Of a stretch of 18,391 nt of DNA, positions 1 to 6,400 are shown one piece after another (position 1 is the first letter of the stretch; each line of letters opens with the position of its first letter). The DNA comes from JAJTZA01 sp041749815. GTDB taxonomy: Bacteria; Verrucomicrobiota; Verrucomicrobiia; Chthoniobacterales; Terrimicrobiaceae. The stretch spans positions 1-18,391 of the forward strand of contig JBGTAR010000024.1 in assembly GCA_041749815.1 (NCBI GenBank). Reading direction: 5' to 3'. The translations under genes and the position numbers were made by a program. A model generated the notes under the pieces. It ran no database searches and was not told the DNA's origin. It saw nothing but the letters and a program-made list of their open reading frames with translations.

Positions 1-13
1 GTAACAGTTTAGC
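1..13. repeat. IS66 left terminal inverted repeat
   Basis: The 13 bases gtaacagtttagc match the reverse complement of 1949-1961 exactly, and the match breaks at the fourteenth base. The stop codon of the transposase (9-11 on the minus strand) is inside this repeat. Confidence 0.9.
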
Positions 14-1550
14 CCGATAGGTTTACTTCTCGAGGGCTGTGAAAAATGAGATCATGGGCTTGGTTTGGGGAGGGGCCGAAGAGGGCGCGGAACATGTCGA
101 TGAGTTTTGCGCCTTGTAGGGTGGCGGTCTGTGTGAGGGAGCCGAAGATGGCGATGTTATCTGAGCCGATTGGGCTGCGGGTTCCCATACAGATTTTTCG
201 GAAAATGACCAGAGGGCGCAGGGAGCGTTCCGCGTGATTGTTGGTAGGAGGACCGCCGTTTTCAATAAAGGCAAAGAGCTGGGGGTATTCGCGGGAGGTC
301 GGGACCAGGCGTTTGCGGAAGGTTTCAGCTTTTTCGTAAATCAGAGGTTTGCGGCAGATGGAAAAGAGCTTTTGACGGAAGTAATCAATGAGTTTTTTTC
401 GGGCCTCTCTGGATTTGGGAATAACGACGTTGCATGCTTCTGTGAGCAGTGCAGTAAGGGATTGGCAGAAGCGCACGGCGTGGCCATCAGCCTCGTGGAT
501 TAAGGCAAGCTCAGCGGCAATTTCATCGCTCTTGCGAAGGAGATGGGCCAAGCAGCTTTGCCGCCCTCCGTCACATTGGACGGCGTTATAAGCGGCGTAG
601 GCATCAGTGACGAGCAGGCCGTCGAGTTGTTTGCCAAGGAGGGCTTGAGCCGCCTCGGAGTTGCGGTGCGGGTCGATACGAAAAACGCTCAGCGACTCGT
701 TGCCTGCATACCAGAGCCAGGAGCTTTTTCCATCCTCACGCCAATGGGTCTCATCGGCGTGGATCACATCAGCAACACGGATCTTTTTGAGGAGATCCTG
801 ATGGATGGAACGCGCGTTGACGCTGGCACGCTTCTCAAAGCCCAGAGTGCTGGCAGGCACAAAGTTGATTCCAAAAAGGGTTCCCATCGCTTCGGAGATT
901 TTACGGTAAGGCACCTTGAGGGCATGGCGCAAATAGAGGGCTGTAGCCTTAGCATTGGGACCTATGGGCGCGAAGGGCAATTCGCCCTCCAGGGGATGGA
1001 TGACTTGACGCTGGCAGCCGGGACAGAACGCGGTGTCATGGATGTAGGAGGTGACGACGGTTTGTGGGATCAATACGATGTCTTCTTGGATGAATGAAGT
1101 TTGGCCGCCGCAGTGCATGTCGGTGGCCCTCTGGCAGTGTGGGCAGATGAGAGGGGCCTCCACATGGACATGGTGATCGATGTGCTCGGGGATTTTTCTA
1201 TTCCATGCAGGATGGCCTTTGCGGGCACCCCTGGGCTTTTCGGGCGGTGCGCAGCCGGGTTCCTCATCGGAGCAGCGCGGCTTGGGCTTTGAAGGTTTGA
1301 AGCGACTTTGGTGGAGGAGTTTGTTTTCTGCCTTCAGTCGCTCGATCTCCTGTTTCTGCTCGCGGTTAAGGCGGTGGAGCGATGCGTTTTCTTGGGCCAT
1401 GCGATCTCGGATTTGCAGGTGTTCGTGTTCTCTATCCTTGGAGAGTTGGTGCTCTTCAAACATCCAAAAAGCAGACAAGCCCTCCAAATGCGGGCAGCTG
1501 TCACGATAAGGACAGACAAAGCCATAGGGAGCAGTTCTCCATCGTCCCAT
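9..1550 (-). CDS. IS66-family transposase (DDE recombinase)
   Basis: This is the transposase that cuts and joins the IS66 ends. The product is 513 residues from the preferred ATG at 1550. An upstream in-frame ATG at 1637 would give 542 residues. Numbered from 1637, a coiled-coil/leucine-rich stretch lies near 80-110. A zinc-binding region follows, with Cys pairs CPHC (165-168) and CPGC (205-208). The catalytic acidic residues are D295 in HADETHW, D345 in TDAYAAYN and E470 in NNHAERSLRP, all hallmark IS66 motifs. The 1550 start is preferred because it follows the stop of the DUF6788-like gene by one base (TGAgATG), which suggests termination-reinitiation. The extra 29 residues would lie entirely over that gene. 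No strong Shine-Dalgarno is seen for either start. The frame is intact. Confidence 0.9.
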   Translation of the reverse strand: MGRWRTAPYGFVCPYRDSCPHLEGLSAFWMFEEHQLSKDREHEHLQIRDRMAQENASLHRLNREQKQEIERLKAENKLLHQSRFKPSKPKPRCSDEEPGCAPPEKPRGARKGHPAWNRKIPEHIDHHVHVEAPLICPHCQRATDMHCGGQTSFIQEDIVLIPQTVVTSYIHDTAFCPGCQRQVIHPLEGELPFAPIGPNAKATALYLRHALKVPYRKISEAMGTLFGINFVPASTLGFEKRASVNARSIHQDLLKKIRVADVIHADETHWREDGKSSWLWYAGNESLSVFRIDPHRNSEAAQALLGKQLDGLLVTDAYAAYNAVQCDGGRQSCLAHLLRKSDEIAAELALIHEADGHAVRFCQSLTALLTEACNVVIPKSREARKKLIDYFRQKLFSICRKPLIYEKAETFRKRLVPTSREYPQLFAFIENGGPPTNNHAERSLRPLVIFRKICMGTRSPIGSDNIAIFGSLTQTATLQGAKLIDMFRALFGPSPNQAHDLIFHSPREVNLSG

Positions 1551-1551
1551 C

Positions 1552-1833
1552 TCAGCGGGGATCCTTTGCTTTGAATAAGGCCCAATTAACCTCGGAGAGT
1601 TCTTTGAGCAGGTCTTTGAGCTGACGGTGTCGCTCAATCATAATGCGAACCTCATCCACCATGCCCGCCCGAATGTATTTTGTTCGGGTTTTACCCTTTT
1701 CCGCAGAGGTGAGGTTGAAGCCACCACGGACTCCCTGGGTGGTGACGGAGCCGATTAAAAAATCAAGGTTTGCAAGGATCTCTTTATGAAGGCGCTCCTT
1801 CTTTTGCTTGAGGTTCCAAATGTTGTCAGACAT
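1552..1833 (-). CDS. DUF6788-like accessory protein of the IS66 element
   Basis: This 93-residue basic protein is the first gene of the insertion sequence. It is predicted mostly helical: a Lys/Glu-rich N-terminal helix, a short Gly-rich central stretch, then KYIRAGMVDEVRIMIERHRQL and a Leu-rich tail. The pattern of a 'K.KYI' strand followed by a long helix with 'EVR..I..HR.L..L...LSE.N' fits the DUF6788 group of small proteins often found beside transposases. That assignment rests on motif recall and was not searched. Its function is unknown; a regulatory or DNA-binding role in transposition is a guess. The ATG at 1833 has no clear Shine-Dalgarno upstream (an A/T-rich leader). The TGA stop touches the transposase start, so the two are likely translationally coupled. 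Confidence 0.7.
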   Translation of the reverse strand: MSDNIWNLKQKKERLHKEILANLDFLIGSVTTQGVRGGFNLTSAEKGKTRTKYIRAGMVDEVRIMIERHRQLKDLLKELSEVNWALFKAKDPR

Positions 1834-1849
1834 ACAAGAAAAAATAAGA

Positions 1850-1869
1850 CATGCGCATATATGCGCATG
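1850..1869. promoter_or_regulatory. 20-bp perfect palindrome, operator-like
   Basis: The sequence catgcgcatatatgcgcatg reads identically on both strands. It lies 17 bases upstream of the DUF6788-like start codon and covers the putative -10 element. A symmetric site in this position is typical of an operator bound by a dimeric repressor, perhaps encoded by the element itself. The symmetry is observed; the regulatory role is inferred. Confidence 0.5.
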
Positions 1870-1886
1870 GTATAGAAAAAAGTCAA
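1858..1886 (-). promoter_or_regulatory. Putative IS66 promoter
   Basis: Read on the minus strand, a good -35 (TTGACT, bases 1886-1881) is followed after 17 bases by a weak -10 (CATATA, bases 1863-1858), about 25 bases upstream of the first gene of the element. The -10 lies in the middle of a perfect palindrome. The -35 is convincing. The -10 is not strongly conserved, so its exact position is uncertain. Confidence 0.4.
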
Positions 1887-1948
1887 GCGCTTATTTACAA
1901 GAAACTGAAAAAGATTTTCGGCTAATTTAAGATTTCAGCCCAAAAACA

Positions 1949-1961
1949 GCTAAACTGTTAC
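1949..1961. repeat. IS66 right terminal inverted repeat
   Basis: The 13 bases gctaaactgttac are the exact reverse complement of bases 1-13. The repeat lies about 115 bases upstream of the first gene of the element and 12 bases from the left inverted repeat of the neighbouring RAYT unit. Confidence 0.9.
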
Positions 1962-1973
1962 CCTTAAAAAATT

Positions 1974-2000
1974 TAGGGGTCAGTCCGAGCATTTGATCAT
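1974..2000. repeat. RAYT left inverted repeat
   Basis: This is the 27-bp arm paired with 3026-3052. The two mismatches are G against A after TCAGTCC, and T against A before TGATCAT. It begins with TAGGGGTCAG and includes the last codons and the stop of the RAYT gene. Confidence 0.75.
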
Positions 2001-2981
2001 TTTTGCTTTGAGTGTTCGAATCTCCTTCTCTTCAGCCGCTCGGAATCTCGCCATGGCACGTGTGACATTGCTGCGGTGGCCCATCTCCAAGCGCTCAAGA
2101 ATCCATTCATGCCCTACAATCGTATGACTTTTCACCAACCACGCAAGGGCCTGTTTACGCGTGTCATTCTTTGGCAGCATTTTTACCTCCTCAATTCCTG
2201 CTAACCCGAGCGCTCTCATTCCTGCCATCAGCAGTTTCTCAGCCTCTGCTTCGTCATGCCGCCTCACTGCCCCTCCTTCAAAGCTGGCTCGCTTCTTATC
2301 CGCAACCGCTCTTCCGACCACATTCTCCAGACGATCGAGGAATTCCTCACCACCCAAATACCATCCCCTCCTCAATTCCTTCAGATCCTCCTTGTCCTCT
2401 CCTTCCCTGGCCCGGTTCTCCAGATATTTCCAATAAGCTGTGCGATCCCGCTTCCGTCTGATCTCCCAATGATGCCACCCCACCGCGCTTCCTCCATCCA
2501 CCCACTCCGGCAGCTTTACAAATCCACACAGCCCCGGAAAGCTGCTCCAGATGTAGTCTTTCAGCCTGGGCTTTCCCTCCTGACCTACCAACCTGGCTCT
2601 CGCTGGATTCAAGTGAATGTAATCACTCACAATCCTTCCATAAGCTGGCTCATCCTCTTGTATTGGTATCGCCTTGTAGCGACCCGCAAACAAGTGCCCG
2701 CTCTGGCGATGCCTTGCATTGTATCTTGCTGTATATGTGCTCTGAAGCCACTGCATTGTTGCCACCAAATTCCCCTTCGGCGTTCCCAGCAGCAAGTGGT
2801 AATGGTTCCCCATCAGGACGTAACTATAAACAACGGCCCCTGACCGCTCGCAGGCTTCCCCAAGCGTCCCAAGAAAGACTTTCCGGTCCTCATCATCCTC
2901 GAAAATCATGCCGCGATTGTTCCCGCGGCTCATCACATGATATTTAGCCCCCTCATACTCCAATCTCACATTTCTCGGCAT
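1980..2981 (-). CDS. REP-associated tyrosine transposase (RAYT, IS200-like HUH/Y1)
   Basis: The product is a 333-residue single-strand DNA nuclease/transposase of the TnpA-REP (Y1_Tnp) family, which acts on short hairpin repeats. The HUH metal motif is H60-Y61-H62 in MGNHYHLLL. The catalytic tyrosine is probably Y121 in SDYIHLNPARARLV. The family N-terminus PRNVRLEYEGAKYHVMSRGN is present. A C-terminal helix-turn-helix-like segment (about 270-315, with TRKQALAWLV and GHRSNVTRAMARF) is common in long RAYTs. The start at 2981 is chosen because a purine-rich Shine-Dalgarno (GGAGAGGGGAGAGG) sits directly upstream and the family N-terminus begins there. An in-frame ATG at 3017 would add 12 atypical residues. 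The gene is intact. It lies inside flanking inverted repeats that are candidate substrates for it. Confidence 0.92.
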   Translation of the reverse strand: MPRNVRLEYEGAKYHVMSRGNNRGMIFEDDEDRKVFLGTLGEACERSGAVVYSYVLMGNHYHLLLGTPKGNLVATMQWLQSTYTARYNARHRQSGHLFAGRYKAIPIQEDEPAYGRIVSDYIHLNPARARLVGQEGKPRLKDYIWSSFPGLCGFVKLPEWVDGGSAVGWHHWEIRRKRDRTAYWKYLENRAREGEDKEDLKELRRGWYLGGEEFLDRLENVVGRAVADKKRASFEGGAVRRHDEAEAEKLLMAGMRALGLAGIEEVKMLPKNDTRKQALAWLVKSHTIVGHEWILERLEMGHRSNVTRAMARFRAAEEKEIRTLKAKMIKCSD

Positions 2982-3025
2982 CCTCTCCCCTCTCCATAAA
3001 TCTCCTGTACCTGTCAACAGTTTTT

Positions 3026-3052
3026 ATGATCATATGCTTGGACTGACCCCTA
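3026..3052. repeat. RAYT right inverted repeat
   Basis: This is the 27-bp arm, in reverse orientation, paired with 1974-2000. It ends GGACTGACCCCTA and lies 44 bases upstream of the preferred RAYT start codon, so it may also sit in the promoter or leader of the gene. Confidence 0.75.
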
Positions 3053-3074
3053 TGACTCTTTTATTTATACAAAA

Positions 3075-3383
3075 TTATCCCTTGCTTTGATCTGATACTA
3101 CTGACCCCTTTGGCTGTTCGTCCAGAACTTGGCCGGGAGATTTCTCTTCGTTCCCTTTTGAACGGGCTTGCGCCTTCCAAAGCATGCTGACAACGGCGCA
3201 GTTTAACATCACACAGCCAAGGGCAGTGATAACTATGCCTCTGGCAAGCATCGTGTCAAATTGATCCAAATATGCCCATCCCAAAAAAATGAAAACAACT
3301 GCAAGCACCAGCTGGGGAACAGACGATATCAAGTCGTTTCGTCTAAGCATTTTCGTAGGGGAAGTGCAGTTAAGAGTCTTCAT
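3075..3383 (-). CDS. Small two-helix membrane protein, hypothetical
   Basis: I do not recognise this 102-residue protein. It shows two hydrophobic segments, about residues 19-40 (SVPQLVLAVVFIFLGWAYL) and 47-70 (GIVITALGCVMLNCAVVSMLW). A hydrophilic Lys/Glu/Ser-rich tail of about 30 residues follows, so it is probably an inner-membrane protein. It starts 27 bases after the stop of the RHS gene on the same strand and is likely co-transcribed with it. A small membrane protein directly downstream of an RHS gene could be the cognate immunity protein, but no immunity family is recognised. No Shine-Dalgarno is evident, and an alternative ATG lies at 3350. Its 3' end carries a GGGGTCAG box like those around the neighbouring RAYT gene. 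Confidence 0.5.
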   Translation of the reverse strand: MKTLNCTSPTKMLRRNDLISSVPQLVLAVVFIFLGWAYLDQFDTMLARGIVITALGCVMLNCAVVSMLWKAQARSKGNEEKSPGQVLDEQPKGSVVSDQSKG

Positions 3384-3410
3384 TGCTGGAACAATTTCGA
3401 AACAGAAGGT

Positions 3411-6400
3411 TTACTGGGAACCCGATGACGAATTCAAGGGGTCAGGTAAGTTTTCACTGCCCGGTTGGCTTAGTTCATTTATGGTATCAAAATAATTTTT
3501 TGTGGTATCGGTTACTATGTCTTCTAACTGCTGCCGAGTATTGCAAGTGTCATACAGGTCGTAAATCAAAAACCCAGCGGCAACCACACCAATTCCAATT
3601 GCGACGACGGGGTAAGTAGGAAAAAGAGCAACCGATACAATTCCGCCAACGACGCCCACTACAGACGGCCATGAAAAGGCTCCCATCGGATCAAAGTAAT
3701 TAACTGGATTATTGGCAACATACGCATACAGATTGATGCCGCCCACCTCCCCAATAGGATCCCGTGATAGCCAGCGAGCTAGCTCTGGGCTGTAGGCTCG
3801 ATACATTGTCAAATACATTCCGCTCTTTGAGTGCCGGTAGTGTCCGGTGTAACTCATGTCGGAAGCGGTGTTGTTGGTCCCATCTGTCAGCGTCATTCTC
3901 CCATAAGGATCAAAGTCTTGATACACTTCTATTGCCTGTTCATCCCGATTAAAAACGCCTCGTATTGATCCCAGATGGTCTCGGAGGTAATAGAATTGTT
4001 GATCTACAGCTGGCGTCGCATTGGCTCCTATCACGTAGCCATCCTGGAAATATCGGGTTGTTAAAACGTTGTCCCCATCGCGCTGTTCGGCAATCGCCAG
4101 TCCATCAAAAACAAATTGCTTCGTGCTGGTTGCGTTCCCTGCACTGTCCTTCTCCACGATTTTTACCCGTCTTCCGAAAGCGTCATAGCCGAACTCGCTC
4201 GTGGCATTATCCCCGTAGGTGATTTTCACCAGGCGGCTGGCCGCATCCCATGTGAACGTGTGTGTGCCGTCTGAGATCGTGTTACCAGCCAGGTCATAGG
4301 AAAGGGATTTTCCCGTGCCTCCTGGGACGATGACTTGATACGTGTTGGTCTTAGTGTTGTTGTTCGCATCCTTCGCCACGACGGCAATGGAATTTGTTCC
4401 CGAAGTGAGACTCACATCGGCCACAAAGTTCGTACCTCCTTGCATCCACGCTGGTTGGCCGCCAGCGGTCACCGTTCCCGGCTCGTTGAGAGTGCCCTGA
4501 AAACGTGTTTTGCCCCCAGCGCTGATGTCCGTCAACTGATTCAAGGAGTTGAAGGTGCCAGAAGTCACAGCCGTGTCAATTTGTTCGCTGGTGCGGTTGG
4601 CGGCGGGGTCATACGAGTAGAAGAACTGTTTCAGTATGGCATTGGTGGAATCATCTCGCAAGACGGCAGACGTCAATTCATCTGAGCGATTGTAGCCCAG
4701 TTCGAAGCGCTCCATGGGCTCCGTCCCCCGTTGCTTTTTCCACTGGGAGATTCGGCTGATGGCATCCGTCACGTATCCGAACTTGAGCAGCGCTGTGGTG
4801 CCAGGACCCAGGTGCTCGATTTCCTTCAATCGGAAGTCTTCAACGTTGGTTCCCCAATCGTAATTGACCGTCTGCCCGCTCGGGAATGCGAGGCTTTCCA
4901 TGCGTTCGACTCCGTAGGCTGCATTCACGTAGGTGGGGGTGAATGTGCCGAGCGCATTAGTCCAGGAACTCAGGCGTCCGGCGGCGTCATAGTTCCATGA
5001 AGATTCATTACTGTTGCCATCAATCTGACGGTTTGCGATACGCCCGAGTTCATCATATTCGTAAGCAATCGTCGTATTGAGTGTGTCGAAGCTGATGTTC
5101 TCCAACTGCCCCCGCCCGTTTTGGGGGGTTCCGTAAGAATCATTGGCGTAGGGAGTGTAGGCGTATGTGTATTGGCCGTAGGTGTCAGAAACTGTGCTCA
5201 CGCGTCGGAAATCGGGGTCCCATGAGACTGTGACTGGGGCCACCGGAGCAAAGCCCGACGCAGCTGAACGGGTGATTGACGCGATGGAATCATCGGCATG
5301 ATATCCATAGGTCGCAACGTTTCCGGCTGGATCCGTGACCGAGAGGAGGCGACCGGAAGTAGTGACCGGCTCGTAGGTGTAAATTTCTTCCGAGTTATCC
5401 GGGTAGGTCTTCTTGGTAAGGCGGGCTTGGGCATCGTAGGACCAATGGGTTACCTGGCCTTTGGGGTCGGTGAGTTTTTGGAGGGCGCCGCACCGGCACC
5501 ATTCGTATTTGAAGAGGCGGCCTTGGGGGTCGCGTTCCTCCACCTTCTGACCGAGGGCATCGTAAATGCGCGTTGTCCACCTCCCGAGCCGGTCCTTGGA
5601 TCGAATCGGATCCAAGCGGCTGTAAACCGTCTCTTCCGTGGTCGTGTCAGGGTAGGTGGTTTTTGTGGGACGGTTGAGGGCGTCGTAATCCATGGTAACG
5701 GTCCACGCATTGGCGGCACCTGGCCCTTCGACCTGGGTGATAGTGCGAAGCCGACCGAAGGAGTCATACCCTGCCTCGGTGCGATCCAAATCTCCGGCGA
5801 GCGACCCATCAATTTTGGTGAGGTAGCCGTTAGCATTGTAAGTGTAGGTGGTAACCTCGTTGCGAGGGTTTGTAATTGTGAGAACCTGACCACGGGAATT
5901 GTAAGTGAAATTTGTTTCTCGCCCAGAGGCTGCGATCATTTTTAAGGGAAGGTGGCGTTTATCGAAAATTGTTTTTTTCAGCAATTGATTGGCTCCGTTA
6001 CGGATCTGACGCACCTCCAGCAAGTCCACGTTGTTGACCGCATATTTGAATTCAAATTTCCGGCCAATAGGATCTGTGTGCTCGGTGACGTTGCCGAGTT
6101 TGTTATACTCAAACCGGGAAACTTGTTCGCCACCTCCGGCAAGGGCTTGGGTGATCGTGTCAGGGTGCCTGAGGGCTCCCACATGTCTGTGAAGTGTTCC
6201 CGGAGGGTCATTCGGATCGGGGGATTCGGTGGGATCTCCCTGAGCAGGGTAGGTGAAGTATACGGGGGCTTCGAAGGCCTGCTTTCGCCAATCGGGAACA
6301 TCTTTCATGATATTGCCTTCTTGACTCATCAACCAGCGGGTTTGCTCGGCCATCGACCTATCGCCCGGAGCCATGGCCATCGCTTTGCGGCTCCAATAGT

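Larger units (their letters stand above)
1..1961 (-). mobile_element. Complete IS66-family insertion sequence
   Basis: The element is bounded by perfect 13-bp terminal inverted repeats, gtaacagtttagc at 1-13 and its reverse complement at 1949-1961. Ends starting GTAA are usual for IS66. Inside are two minus-strand genes: a small DUF6788-like protein, then an IS66-type DDE transposase whose TAA stop (9-11) lies within the left terminal repeat. No tnpA/tnpB pair is visible, so it resembles the shorter IS66 groups that carry the transposase plus few accessory genes. IS66 elements normally make 8-bp target duplications. The right flank is ccttaaaa, but the left flank is outside the window, so the duplication cannot be tested. 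All reading frames are intact, which suggests a recent, possibly active copy. Confidence 0.9.
1974..3052 (-). mobile_element. RAYT unit flanked by inverted repeats
   Basis: A single REP-associated tyrosine transposase gene is enclosed by imperfect inverted repeats at 1974-2000 and 3026-3052 (25 of 27 positions agree). Each repeat carries the box AGGGGTCAGTCC at its outer edge and ATGATCAT at its inner edge. The left repeat overlaps the 3' end of the transposase gene. The compact gene-plus-repeats layout suggests that the gene and its recognition sequences move or are maintained as one unit. No target duplication is obvious. Confidence 0.6.

Noticed and set aside
543..1097. 184-codon plus-strand frame inside the IS66 transposase
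   Set aside because: It is antisense to the catalytic part of the transposase, which carries all the expected motifs; no independent signal was found.
3012..3017. TTGACA as -35 of the RAYT gene
   Set aside because: It is too close to the start: a -10 at normal spacing would fall in the Shine-Dalgarno region.
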